Shown in pieces: positions 1 to 8,485 of a stretch of 64,000 nt of DNA; the stretch's first letter is position 1, and every line of letters starts with the position of its first letter. The notes beneath the pieces were generated by a model. It was not told the origin of the DNA and did no database searches. It saw only the letters and a list, made by a program, of their open reading frames with translations. Position numbers and translations under genes: made by a program. The stretch covers positions 248,001-312,000 of the forward strand of contig NZ_CP071090.1 in the NCBI RefSeq assembly GCF_017301735.1. The letters are read 5' to 3'. This DNA comes from Pyxidicoccus parkwaysis. Its GTDB lineage: Bacteria > Myxococcota > Myxococcia > Myxococcales > Myxococcaceae.

Positions 1-698
1 AGTCCCTCGTCCGCCGGGGCAAGTACCTCCTCTTCACCTTCGAGGAGGGACGGGGCCTGCTGGGCCACCTCGGCATGACGGGCAAGTTCGTCCGGCGCAC
101 GGAAGGGCAGAAGGAGCCCTACAGCCGCGCCCGCTTCCACCTCGACGACGGCCGCGTCATCCACTTCGGCGACGCGCGCATGTTCGGCCGGCTGGAGCCG
201 GCCCCCGCCGCGGACCTGCGGGAACTGGACGTGGTGAAGGCGCTGGGGAGGGACCCGCTGGCGGACGGCCTCACCGCGGGCCAGCTCGAGAAGGCGGTGG
301 CCCCGTCCCGGCAGGACCTGAAGGTGGCGCTGATGGACCAGGGCCGCATCGCCGGGCTGGGCAACATCCACGCCGCCGAGGCCCTCTTCCGCGCCGGCCT
401 CCACCCCTCCCGGGAGCCCGAGTCCCTCACCCCCGACGACTGGAAGCGGCTGGTGGCCGCCATCCGGGCCACCATCGACTTCGGCCTCAAGGAGCAGGAG
501 GGGGAGGAGCCGGTGTACCTGGAGGAGGGCCGCTCCGAGAACCCGTTCCTCGTCTACGGCCGTGCCGGCGGCCCATGCTCCAAGTGCGGAACCCCCGTCG
601 AGTCCTTCACCCAGGGCGGTCGCACCACCCACTTCTGTCCGAAATGCCAGCCCCGCTCAGGCGTTCACGCGTCGAAGCCTCGGGCCGGTAAGCGTTGA
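1..698 (+). CDS. mutM: formamidopyrimidine-DNA glycosylase, 5' truncated by window
   Basis: This is the C-terminal part of Fpg/MutM, which removes oxidised purines such as 8-oxoguanine from DNA and nicks the abasic site. The open frame enters at base 3 already inside the gene (RRGKYLLF, then HLGMTG, a classic Fpg block), so the catalytic Pro-2/Glu-3 lie outside the window. The helix-two-turn-helix region is visible (DQGRIAGLGNIHAAEALF). The C-terminal zinc finger has two CxxC pairs (PCSKCG and FCPKC), complete except for a short extra tail. The stop is TGA at 696-698. The family is certain. The start cannot be given. Confidence 0.95.
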   Translation, partial: SLVRRGKYLLFTFEEGRGLLGHLGMTGKFVRRTEGQKEPYSRARFHLDDGRVIHFGDARMFGRLEPAPAADLRELDVVKALGRDPLADGLTAGQLEKAVAPSRQDLKVALMDQGRIAGLGNIHAAEALFRAGLHPSREPESLTPDDWKRLVAAIRATIDFGLKEQEGEEPVYLEEGRSENPFLVYGRAGGPCSKCGTPVESFTQGGRTTHFCPKCQPRSGVHASKPRAGKR

Positions 699-774
699 CA
701 CCCCCATGTCCCGTGGCTTGAATCGCCCGCCTTTCAGACCCTGCCGCCCCGCGCGGCCCTGGAGAATGTTGCCC

Positions 775-2589
775 ATGTCTCACGCCCTGCTGGCGGCGCT
801 GCTCGTCGCTTCGTCCACGGCCACCGCGCAGACGCCGGTGCCCGACGGTGGCACGCCCGCGCCCGCGCCCGCCGCCACCGAGGCCGCGCCCGCCGCGCCC
901 GCTGCTTCCTCCACTGCACAGGCCCCCGCCGCCGCTGGCGCCACCTCGGGTGAGTCCGTCACCCACGAGGACCTGGACGCCGCCAAGCAGGAGCTGCGCG
1001 AGGAGATCCGCGCCGAGGCCGCCAAGCAGTCCGTCACCTCCACGGAGTGGAACGAGGAGTTCCCCGAGGAGAAGAAGAAGCTCGAGGTCTTCACGCTCGA
1101 CGGCTACTTCCGCGTGCGCCCCACGCTCTTCTACAAGTTCGACCTGGGCAAGCCCGTGGGCAGGGAGCTCTTCCCGCGCTCGCCGCGCAGCCCCTCGGAG
1201 AACACCCAGTCCTTCGCCACCATGCGCCTGCGCCTGGAGCCGGTGTTCAACGTCTCCGAGCAGGTGAGCATCAAGACGGAGGTGCTCGGCCTGGACAACG
1301 TCGTGCTGGGCTCGCAGCCGGACTACCTGTACCCGGGTGACCAGCGGAACCTCTTCGGCATCTTCTCGGAGAGCCAGGACTCCGCGGTGGACATCCTGAA
1401 GGACTCCATCAAGCTGCGCCGCGCCTACGGCGAGGTGAAGACGCCGGTGGGCATCCTGCGCTTCGGCCGCATGGGCAGCCAGTGGGGCCTGGGCATGCTG
1501 CGCAACGACGGCACCTGCTTCGACTGCGACTTCGGCGACACGGTGGACCGCATCCAGTTCGTCACCAACCCCTTCGAGGGTTGGTACGTGACGCCCATGC
1601 TCGACTTCAACGCCGAGGGCGTCGTCTCGAACCCCGGCTCTGGCGGCGAGCCGGTGGACCTCACGCAGTCCGACGACAGCCACGGCCTGGTGCTGGCCAT
1701 CGCGCGCCGGGACACGGACTCGGTCATCCGCTCCAAGCTGGAGAACAACCAGGGCGTGCTCCAGTACGGCCTGCACTTCACCTACCGCACCCAGAACTGG
1801 GAGTACGACGCCAACGTCCCCATCGGCGGGACGGCCGGCTTCATTCCCCGCTCCGCGGAGCTGTACGTCCCGGACCTGTGGCTGCGCTACGAGGAGCGCA
1901 CCTGGCGCCTGGAGTTCGAGCTCGCCGGCCAGTTCGGCAACATCGGCAACCGCGCCACGGACGTGAGCGGCGTCAACGACCCCACGCAGAACCAGAGCCT
2001 GCGCATCGCCCAGTTCGGCGGCGTGGCCCAGGGTGAGGTGAAGGTCGCCAACAACAAGCTGTCGCTCGGCCTGGAGGTGGGCTTCGCCTCCGGTGACAAG
2101 GCGCCCGGCTTCGGCAACTACCCGGCCCGCAGCGGCTCCGGCACCAACGGCGCCACCGCGCCCGGTGACGTCGAGGGTCCGCAGTACAGCTGCGGCTCCG
2201 GCGGCTGCTCCGACAACGCCATCCGCAACTTCCGGTTCAACCGCGACTACCGCGTGGACCTCATCCTCTGGCGCGAGCTCATCGGCGGCATCACCGACGC
2301 CTTCTACGTGCGCCCCTCGGCGAAGTACTCCATCACCGAGGGCTTCGACCTGTACGGCCGGCTCATCTACTCGCAGTCGCTCTACGCGGAGTCCACCCCG
2401 TCCTTCACGAGCAAGGCGCTGGGCGTGGAGGCCAACGTGGGCGCGGACTACAAGACGGAGGACGGCTTCATCGCGGGCGTGGCGTACGGCATCCTGTTCC
2501 CGATGAGCGGCCTGAAGACGTACGGCGTCTCGGGGGAGAACCTGGAGACGCCGCAGACCATCCGCGGCTGGCTGGGCATCAGCTTCTAG
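775..2589 (+). CDS. outer-membrane beta-barrel protein, myxobacterial type
   Basis: The protein has about 604 residues, with a signal peptide ending in ATAQ. An Ala/Pro-rich linker and a short charged helix (about residues 60-85) follow, and the rest is rich in alternating beta strands with aromatic girdles. It ends in Phe (LGISF), as many outer-membrane barrels do. Two Cys pairs (CFDC and CGSGGC) could form disulfides in loops. ATG 775 is preferred over ATG 766 because GGAG at 761-764 sits at normal distance only from 775. I do not recognise a characterised function; it may belong to a large porin-like family seen in myxobacteria (perhaps TIGR04551, from memory). The next gene begins 2 bp after its stop, so the two are probably co-transcribed. 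Confidence 0.75.
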   Translation: MSHALLAALLVASSTATAQTPVPDGGTPAPAPAATEAAPAAPAASSTAQAPAAAGATSGESVTHEDLDAAKQELREEIRAEAAKQSVTSTEWNEEFPEEKKKLEVFTLDGYFRVRPTLFYKFDLGKPVGRELFPRSPRSPSENTQSFATMRLRLEPVFNVSEQVSIKTEVLGLDNVVLGSQPDYLYPGDQRNLFGIFSESQDSAVDILKDSIKLRRAYGEVKTPVGILRFGRMGSQWGLGMLRNDGTCFDCDFGDTVDRIQFVTNPFEGWYVTPMLDFNAEGVVSNPGSGGEPVDLTQSDDSHGLVLAIARRDTDSVIRSKLENNQGVLQYGLHFTYRTQNWEYDANVPIGGTAGFIPRSAELYVPDLWLRYEERTWRLEFELAGQFGNIGNRATDVSGVNDPTQNQSLRIAQFGGVAQGEVKVANNKLSLGLEVGFASGDKAPGFGNYPARSGSGTNGATAPGDVEGPQYSCGSGGCSDNAIRNFRFNRDYRVDLILWRELIGGITDAFYVRPSAKYSITEGFDLYGRLIYSQSLYAESTPSFTSKALGVEANVGADYKTEDGFIAGVAYGILFPMSGLKTYGVSGENLETPQTIRGWLGISF

Positions 2590-2591
2590 CC

Positions 2592-2825
2592 ATGCGCCGA
2601 GTCCTCTCGTCCGTGGGTGTCGCCACCGGCCTGGCGCTGGTGCTGGTGGCGTGCGGCATCAAGGGCTCGCCGAAGCCGCCGGTGCCGGCGCCCGCGCCGG
2701 CCACGGAGACGCAGCCGCCTCCGCAGGACCCCAATCGCGGCCCCATCGAGCCGTCGGGCCCCACCCTCACGCCGACGGCGGACGCGGGCATCGTCGCCCC
2801 GGGCGACAACAACGAGCCAACGTGA
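2592..2825 (+). CDS. small LptM-like lipoprotein upstream of lysA
   Basis: This is a 77-residue lipoprotein. It has a short basic N-terminus, a hydrophobic stretch and the lipobox LVAC (Cys21), followed by GIKGSPKPP and a Pro/Ala-rich disordered tail. The CGxKGxxxxP start of the mature chain is the signature of LptM (formerly YifL). In Enterobacteria LptM helps mature the LPS transporter LptD and is encoded beside dapF; related lipoproteins sit next to lysA in pseudomonads. The position here, overlapping lysA by 4 bases (GTGA), fits that family. The assignment rests on motif and context; the protein is too short for more certainty. Confidence 0.7.
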   Translation: MRRVLSSVGVATGLALVLVACGIKGSPKPPVPAPAPATETQPPPQDPNRGPIEPSGPTLTPTADAGIVAPGDNNEPT

Positions 2826-4063
2826 ACCACTTCAACTGGCGCAAGGGTGTGCTGCACGCCGAGGGCGTGCCGCTGCCAGCCATCGCCGAGGCGGTGGGCA
2901 CGCCCACCTACGTGTACTCCGCGGCCACGCTCACCCGGCACTTCCGGGTGGTGTCGGAGGCCTTCGGCGACACGCCGCACCTCATCTGCTACTCGGTGAA
3001 GGCCAACTCCAACCTCGCCATCCTCCGGCTCTTCGCCGGGCTGGGCGGCGGGTTCGACATCGTCTCCGGCGGTGAGCTGGCCCGGGTGAAGGCGGCCGGC
3101 GGCGCGGCGGAGAAGACGGTGTTCGCCGGCGTGGGCAAGACGCAGGAGGAGATGGAGGCGGCGCTGGCCGCGGGCATCCTCCTCTTCAACGTGGAGAGCG
3201 CGGAGGAACTGGACGCGCTGGACGCGGTGGGCCGCCGCCTGGGCCGCCGCGCTCCCTTCGCGCTGCGCGTGAATCCGGACGTGGACGCGCGCACGCACAA
3301 GTACATCTCCACCGGCCTGAAGACGTCCAAGTTCGGCGTGCCCTTCGAGGAGGCGGTGGCTCTCTACGCGCGCGCGAAGAAGCTGAAGGGGCTGCGCGCG
3401 GCCGGGCTGGACTGCCACATCGGCTCGCAGCTCACGCAGGGCTCGCCCATGCGCGCCGCCCTCACCAAGGTGGCCGGCCTCTACACGGAGCTCAAGGCGA
3501 AGGGGCACCCGCTGGAGTACCTGGACGTGGGCGGCGGCCTGGGCATCACCTACACGGACGAGACGCCTCCTTCTCCCGAGGAGTATGCGCGCATCGTCCT
3601 GGAGGCGGCGAAGGGCTCCGGTGCCCGGCTCGTGCTGGAGCCGGGCCGCGCGCTGGTGGGCAACGCGGGCGTGCTGCTCACCCGCGTGCTGTACCGGAAG
3701 AAGACGCCGGCGAAGCACTTCGTCGTCGTGGACGCGGGGATGAACGACCTCATCCGCCCGGCCCTCTACGAGGCGCACCACGGCCTCCAGCCGCTGGTGA
3801 AGCGGCGCGGGAAGGCGGTGGAGGTGGATGTGGTGGGGCCGGTGTGTGAGTCCACCGACGTGCTGGCCCGCGCTCGGCCCCTGGTCCTCCCCCAGGCGGG
3901 CGAGCTGTATGCCTTCATGAGCGCCGGGGCTTACGGGATGAGCATGGCTTCCAACTACAACTCCCGTCCCCGGCCCGCGGAGGTCATGGTGGATGGGGAG
4001 GCGTGGAGGGTCGTCCGCGAACGGGAGCGCGTCGAGGATCTCTGGCGCGGCGAGCGGGCCTAG
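2822..4063 (+). CDS. lysA: diaminopimelate decarboxylase
   Basis: A PLP enzyme of 413 residues that decarboxylates meso-diaminopimelate to L-lysine, the last step of lysine synthesis. It is an alanine-racemase-like TIM barrel with the PLP lysine in CYSVKAN, then HIGSQ, the glycine-rich GGGLG phosphate-binding loop and EPGR. The C-terminal beta domain contains GPVCESTD with the active-site Cys and ends with SAGAYGMSMASNYN. The start is GTG at 2822, overlapping the stop of the lipoprotein gene. dapA and dapB follow on the same strand, so three DAP/lysine steps are grouped. Length and motifs are normal. Confidence 0.96.
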   Translation: MNHFNWRKGVLHAEGVPLPAIAEAVGTPTYVYSAATLTRHFRVVSEAFGDTPHLICYSVKANSNLAILRLFAGLGGGFDIVSGGELARVKAAGGAAEKTVFAGVGKTQEEMEAALAAGILLFNVESAEELDALDAVGRRLGRRAPFALRVNPDVDARTHKYISTGLKTSKFGVPFEEAVALYARAKKLKGLRAAGLDCHIGSQLTQGSPMRAALTKVAGLYTELKAKGHPLEYLDVGGGLGITYTDETPPSPEEYARIVLEAAKGSGARLVLEPGRALVGNAGVLLTRVLYRKKTPAKHFVVVDAGMNDLIRPALYEAHHGLQPLVKRRGKAVEVDVVGPVCESTDVLARARPLVLPQAGELYAFMSAGAYGMSMASNYNSRPRPAEVMVDGEAWRVVRERERVEDLWRGERA

Positions 4064-4079
4064 CCGTATAAGCGCCGCC

Positions 4080-4967
4080 ATGAAGACCTTCGAAGGCTCC
4101 ATGACGGCGCTGGCCACCCCGTTTCGCGACGGGGCGTTCGATGAACAGGCCTTCCGGGCGTTGGTGCGCTACCAGATTGAAGGTGGCACCAGCGTGCTCG
4201 TCCCCATGGGCACCACGGGCGAGTCGGTGACGATGACGCCCGACGAGCGCGCCCGCGCCGTCAAAGTCGCGGTGGAGGAGTCGAAGGGCCGCGCGGCGGT
4301 GGTGGGCGGCGCCGGCTCCAACAGCACCGCCGAGGCGATTGAGGGCGTGAAGCGCGTGCGCGAGACGGGCGCGGACGGCACGCTCATCGTCACGCCGTAC
4401 TACAACAAGCCCACGCAGGCGGGCCTGGTGGAGCACTTCCGCGCGATTGCGCGCGCGCACCCGGGCTTCCCGATTGTCGCCTACAACGTGCCGGGCCGCA
4501 CCGGCGTGGACATGCTGCCGGAGACGGTGCAGCGGCTGTGCGACATCCCCGAGGTGGTGGCCATCAAGGAGGCCACCGGCAACATGCCCCGCGCGCTCGA
4601 CATCCTCGAGAAGTGCGGCGAGCGGATGACGCTGCTGTCCGGTGACGACTTCACGGTGCTGCCCTTCATTGCCTGCGGCGGCAAGGGCGTCATCTCCGTG
4701 TCCTCCAACGTGGCGCCGCGGATGATGGCGGACCTGGTGGCCAGCGCGCGCGCGGGGAATTTCGCCAAGGCTCGCGACATCCAGGTGCGGATGAACAACC
4801 TGCACCGGCTGCTCTTCGTGGAGTCCAACCCCATTCCGGTGAAGTGGGCGCTGCACCTCATGGGCCTCTTCGGGCCGGAAGTCCGCCTGCCGCTGGTGCA
4901 GATGACCGAGCCCAACGCGGCGAAGCTGCGCGACGAGTTGCGCACGCTGGGGCTGCTCAAGGCCTGA
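4080..4967 (+). CDS. dapA: 4-hydroxy-tetrahydrodipicolinate synthase
   Basis: Condenses pyruvate with aspartate semialdehyde at the entry of the DAP/lysine branch. The protein is 295 residues, normal for the family. The TIM-barrel motifs are clear: GTTGES near the N-terminus, TPYYNKP with the catalytic Tyr, and VAIKEATGN with the Schiff-base Lys. The start at ATG 4080 follows lysA by 16 bp and has no Shine-Dalgarno sequence. TATAAG lies at 4067-4072, only 7 bases before the ATG, so a leaderless transcript from inside the operon is possible. Translation may otherwise be coupled to lysA. Confidence 0.96.
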   Translation: MKTFEGSMTALATPFRDGAFDEQAFRALVRYQIEGGTSVLVPMGTTGESVTMTPDERARAVKVAVEESKGRAAVVGGAGSNSTAEAIEGVKRVRETGADGTLIVTPYYNKPTQAGLVEHFRAIARAHPGFPIVAYNVPGRTGVDMLPETVQRLCDIPEVVAIKEATGNMPRALDILEKCGERMTLLSGDDFTVLPFIACGGKGVISVSSNVAPRMMADLVASARAGNFAKARDIQVRMNNLHRLLFVESNPIPVKWALHLMGLFGPEVRLPLVQMTEPNAAKLRDELRTLGLLKA

Positions 4968-5002
4968 GGGCCGATTCTTCATTCGCAGGAGCGCCGGCAC
5001 TC

Positions 5003-5821
5003 ATGATTCGCACCGTCATCACCGGCGTCACGGGCCGCATGGGCAGCACGCTGCTGCGGCTGGCGCGTGACGCGGAAGACCTGAAGGTGGTGGGCGCCAC
5101 CCAGCGTCCCGGCGGCGCCGCCGTGGGGCTGGATGCGGGGCTCGCGGCGCGGCAGGGCGCGCTGGAGGTCCAGGTGGTGGATGACCTGGGTCGGGCGCTG
5201 GACGCGGCGAAGGCGGACGTCGTCGTCGACTTCACCAGTGCCGAAGTCAGCGTGGCCCACGCGAAGGCGTGCGCGGCGCGCGGCGTGGCGCTGGTGGTGG
5301 GCTCCACCGGCTTCACCCCCGAGTCCACCGCGGCGCTGGCCGAGAGCGCGAAGTCCATTCCCATCGTCGCCGCGCCCAACATGTCCGTGGGCGTCAACGT
5401 CGTCTTCCGCATGGCGGCGGAGTTGGCGCGCGTGCTGGGGTCGGGCTTCGACGTGGAGGTGATGGAGGCGCACCACCGCCTGAAGAAGGACGCGCCCAGC
5501 GGCACCGCGCTGCGGCTGGCGGAGGTGCTGGCCGGGGCGCTGGGCCGCACGCAGGACGACCTCACCTTCGCTCGTCACGGCATGGTGGGCGCGCGGCCGG
5601 CCCACGAGATTGGCGTGCAGACGCTGCGCGGCGGGGATGTGGTGGGCGAGCACACGGTGTTCTTCTTCGGCGAGGGCGAGCGCATCGAGCTCACCCACCG
5701 CGCCACCAGCAGGGACCAGTTCGGCCTGGGCGCGCTGCGCGCCGCGCGCTGGGTGGTGGGCAAGGCGCCAGGGCTCTACGACATGGCCGACGTGCTCGGC
5801 TTCCAGAGGTCCGCATCATGA
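5003..5821 (+). CDS. dapB: 4-hydroxy-tetrahydrodipicolinate reductase
   Basis: Reduces the DapA product with NAD(P)H. The protein is 272 residues. It starts with the Rossmann motif GVTGRMG and continues with VVDFTS and the substrate-binding block [15 protein letters not shown], which carries the catalytic His and Lys. The C-terminal half has the usual GQxxxRGGDxxGxHTxxF pattern ([16 protein letters not shown]). It lies 35 bp after dapA. The stop TGA at 5819-5821 overlaps the next start (ATGA), which argues for translational coupling to the FAH-family gene. Confidence 0.96.
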   Translation: MIRTVITGVTGRMGSTLLRLARDAEDLKVVGATQRPGGAAVGLDAGLAARQGALEVQVVDDLGRALDAAKADVVVDFTSAEVSVAHAKACAARGVALVVGSTGFTPESTAALAESAKSIPIVAAPNMSVGVNVVFRMAAELARVLGSGFDVEVMEAHHRLKKDAPSGTALRLAEVLAGALGRTQDDLTFARHGMVGARPAHEIGVQTLRGGDVVGEHTVFFFGEGERIELTHRATSRDQFGLGALRAARWVVGKAPGLYDMADVLGFQRSAS

Positions 5822-6588
5822 CGACGGCTCGCTATTGCCGCTTCCTGCACGAGGGCCGTGCGCACCACGGCCGCGTGGAGGGCAACGAGGTGGTGGTCCT
5901 CACGGCCGCGCCGTGGGCCGGAGGCAAGGACACGGGCATCCGCCGCTCGCTGTCCTCGCTGACGCTGCTGGTGCCCTCGGACGCATCCAAGGTCGTCTGC
6001 ATCGGCCAGAACTACCGCAAGCACGCGGAGGAGATGGGCAAGCCCGTCCCGCCCGAGCCGCTCATCTTCATCAAGCCCTCCACCGCCCTCAACGGAATGG
6101 GCTCGCCCATCCGAATCCCCAAGGCGAGCCAGGAGGTGCATTACGAAGCGGAACTGGCGCTCATCATCGGCGAGAAGGTGAAGGGCGCCGACGAGGCCAC
6201 GGCCGCGCGTGCCATCTGGGGCCTCACCTGCTTCAACGACGTGACGGCGCGCGACATCCAGAAGCGCGAAATCCAGCACACGCGCGCGAAGGGCTACGAC
6301 ACCTTCGCCTGCGCCGGGCCGTGGGCGGTGACGGGGCTGTCCCCGTTGGACTTGCGGATTGTCTGCCGGGTGAACGGGCAGGTGCGCCAGGACAGCCGGA
6401 CGTCGGACATGATTTTCAGTCCCGCCCGCCTGGTCTCCTTCATCTCGCAGGGCATGACGCTCTTGCCTGGCGACATGGTGAGCACGGGGACGCCGTCGGG
6501 AGTGGGCAAGCTGGAGGCGGGGAACACGGTGGAGGTGGAGATCGAGGGAATCGGAACCCTGGTCAATCCGGTTGAGATTGAGCCTTGA
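5818..6588 (+). CDS. fumarylacetoacetate hydrolase family protein
   Basis: A 256-residue member of the FAH superfamily, which cleaves or decarboxylates C-C bonds in beta-diketone or 2-oxo acid substrates with a bound Mg2+ (examples: acylpyruvase, oxaloacetate decarboxylase, 2-hydroxyhepta-2,4-diene-1,7-dioate isomerase). Seen: a short N-terminal beta domain, then [13 protein letters not shown] and [22 protein letters not shown] carries the metal-binding Glu residues, and [10 protein letters not shown] and TGTPSGVG are also family blocks. The substrate cannot be told from sequence. It is locked into the lysine/folate operon by 4-base overlaps with dapB and folK, so a metabolite-repair role is possible, but that is inference. 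Confidence 0.88.
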   Translation: MTTARYCRFLHEGRAHHGRVEGNEVVVLTAAPWAGGKDTGIRRSLSSLTLLVPSDASKVVCIGQNYRKHAEEMGKPVPPEPLIFIKPSTALNGMGSPIRIPKASQEVHYEAELALIIGEKVKGADEATAARAIWGLTCFNDVTARDIQKREIQHTRAKGYDTFACAGPWAVTGLSPLDLRIVCRVNGQVRQDSRTSDMIFSPARLVSFISQGMTLLPGDMVSTGTPSGVGKLEAGNTVEVEIEGIGTLVNPVEIEP

Positions 6589-7109
6589 GCACCACCGTCT
6601 ACGTCGGGCTGGGTTCCAATGAAGGTGACCGAGAGGCCCACCTCGTCGCCGCACTGACCGCACTGTCCCGCATCGACGCGGTGGCGGTGCTTCGCTGTTC
6701 CTCCCTCTTCGACAGCGCCCCCGTGGGGCCGCCGCAGCCGCGCTACCTCAACGCCGTGGTGGCGCTGGAGTGCGGGCTGTCGCCCCAGCGGCTGCTGGTC
6801 ATCCTCCAGCAGATAGAGAAGGACCTCGGGCGCCGCCGCGACGTGCGCTGGGGGCCGCGCACCATCGACCTGGACATCCTCCTCTGGGACGGACAGGTGG
6901 TGGCGGACCCACACCTCCAGGTGCCGCACCTGGAATTGCACAAGCGTCGCTTCGCGCTCGAGCCGCTGGCCGAGCTGGCGCCGGACCTGAAGCACCCGGT
7001 GCTGGGCGTGACGGTGCAGGAGCTCCTCGGGAAACTCGCCCCGCAGGACGTCCGCAGGAGCGAGGCCACGTGGTGGCCCGAAGCGAGCTACTCGAGCAAC
7101 GACTCATGA
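6585..7109 (+). CDS. folK: 2-amino-4-hydroxy-6-hydroxymethyldihydropteridine pyrophosphokinase
   Basis: HPPK transfers pyrophosphate from ATP to the pterin in folate synthesis. The protein is 174 residues with GLGSNEGDR at the N-terminus, then RRRDVRWGPRTIDLDILLW, the family signature with the Mg2+-binding Asp pair (DLD), and VPHLELHKRRFALEPL. The start is TTG 6585, overlapping the upstream stop (TTGA). The stop TGA at 7107-7109 overlaps the next ATG. No folP or folB is beside it in this window. Confidence 0.94.
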   Translation: MSTTVYVGLGSNEGDREAHLVAALTALSRIDAVAVLRCSSLFDSAPVGPPQPRYLNAVVALECGLSPQRLLVILQQIEKDLGRRRDVRWGPRTIDLDILLWDGQVVADPHLQVPHLELHKRRFALEPLAELAPDLKHPVLGVTVQELLGKLAPQDVRRSEATWWPEASYSSNDS

Positions 7110-8473
7110 ACCTGTCCCTTGCCCTGGCCACCGCGGCGCTGCTCGCCGCCGAGCCGTCCAACCTCCCGCCCGGCCACCCGGCCATCCCCCCGGGGACCAC
7201 GGCGTCGCCCGCCAGCCCGCCCGCTTCCGCGCAGGGCACCGGCGCACTGCCGGAAGGGCATCCGAAGCTGGACGGCACCGCCACGGGCGCACCGTCGGGT
7301 GAGCTGCCCGCGGGCCACCCGCCCATGTCGGGCACCGGCCGCGCGCCGCCGTCCGCGGACGAGCTGCTGAGCCAGCTCGACTCCACGCAGGGCCTGAAGG
7401 AGCGCGAGAAGACGTTCGAAATCGCCTCGTCGCTGGGGCGGCTCTACTACGTGAATGGCCGCAACACGGACGCCGTCGTCTACCTCCAGCAGGCGGAGGC
7501 GCGGGCGAAGCCGGTGCGGGACTTGTTCCTCGCGCAGCGCAAGAAGCTGGGCAAGGCGGCGGTGCCGACGGCGGACGCGGCGGGCTGCGGCTTCAGCGCG
7601 GGCACGCCGTTGGAGGACATGACGGCGGCGGCGCAGGAGCGCGCGAAGAAGGGCGACACCGCGGGCGCGGCGGCCTGTGCGCGCGCGGCGCTGGCGCCGG
7701 TGCTGGACGCGGAGCTGATGCGGGCCAACGCGCTCTTCCTCGCGGGTGACTCGGACGGCGCGCTGAAGGCGTACGGCGCGGTGCTGGAGGTGGAGCCCAC
7801 GCACGAGGAGGCCCTCTTCTCGCGCGCCTCGCTGCTCTTCGAGACGAAGGGCGAGGACGTGGCCGCGCTGAAGCAGGCGCGCGCGGGCTTCGACGCCATG
7901 CTGGCCGCGCACCCGGACTCGCAGCGCGCGCCCATGGCGAAGCGGCTGAGCACGCTGGTGGATGACACGGTGAAGGCCGGCGGCCGGAAGAAGCTGCTCG
8001 CCTCGCGCGCGGAGGACCGGCGCATCCGGCTGTCGCAGGCGGCCTCGGCCCCGGCGATGGCGGACGGGCCGCGCCCGCTGTCGCAGGAGGCCATCGACGC
8101 CGTGCAGAACACCGAGCGCACGCCGGAGCTGGAGCAGGGCTTGGCGAAGCTGGTGGACGAGGGCGAGGAGCACCTGGCGCATGGGCGCTACCAGGAGGCG
8201 CTCGCCAACTACACGCGCGTGGTGCCCTTCCAGCCGGAGAACGGCCGCGCGAAGGCGGGCATGGCGTGGGCGCTGGTGGGCCTGGGCCGTCCCATGGCCG
8301 CGCGCGTGTGGGGCGTGGCCGTGCAGGCCGACCCGGCCTCGGTGGAGAAGCTGGGCGACACGCTCAAGAGCAAGGGCGACGAGAAGGGCGCGAAGGCGCT
8401 CTGGGAGAAGCTCGCCGCGGATGCGCCGGACTACCCCAACAAGGCGTCGCTGCAGGCCAAGCTGGGGCAGTAG
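7106..8473 (+). CDS. TPR protein with three N-terminal GHP motifs
   Basis: A 455-residue protein. A short hydrophobic start is followed by a Pro/Gly/Ala-rich segment with three copies of a motif of the form LPxGHPxxxG (LPPGHPAIPPG, LPEGHPKLDG, LPAGHPPMSG, about residues 20-75). From about residue 85 on there are helical repeats of TPR type (for example LYYVNGRNTDAVVYLQQAE, ALFLAGDSDGALKAYGAVLEVEP, HLAHGRYQEALANYTRVVPFQP). The N-terminus looks like a weak signal peptide, so it probably acts in the periplasm as a scaffold. It is the last gene of the forward run starting at lysA and overlaps folK by 4 bases. No specific function is known to me. Confidence 0.75.
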   Translation: MNLSLALATAALLAAEPSNLPPGHPAIPPGTTASPASPPASAQGTGALPEGHPKLDGTATGAPSGELPAGHPPMSGTGRAPPSADELLSQLDSTQGLKEREKTFEIASSLGRLYYVNGRNTDAVVYLQQAEARAKPVRDLFLAQRKKLGKAAVPTADAAGCGFSAGTPLEDMTAAAQERAKKGDTAGAAACARAALAPVLDAELMRANALFLAGDSDGALKAYGAVLEVEPTHEEALFSRASLLFETKGEDVAALKQARAGFDAMLAAHPDSQRAPMAKRLSTLVDDTVKAGGRKKLLASRAEDRRIRLSQAASAPAMADGPRPLSQEAIDAVQNTERTPELEQGLAKLVDEGEEHLAHGRYQEALANYTRVVPFQPENGRAKAGMAWALVGLGRPMAARVWGVAVQADPASVEKLGDTLKSKGDEKGAKALWEKLAADAPDYPNKASLQAKLGQ

Positions 8474-8485
8474 TCGCCGCATGCT

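Noticed and set aside
3984..5000. Minus-strand frame of 338 codons opposite dapA
   Set aside because: dapA motifs on the plus strand are complete; the opposite frame is low-complexity shadow.
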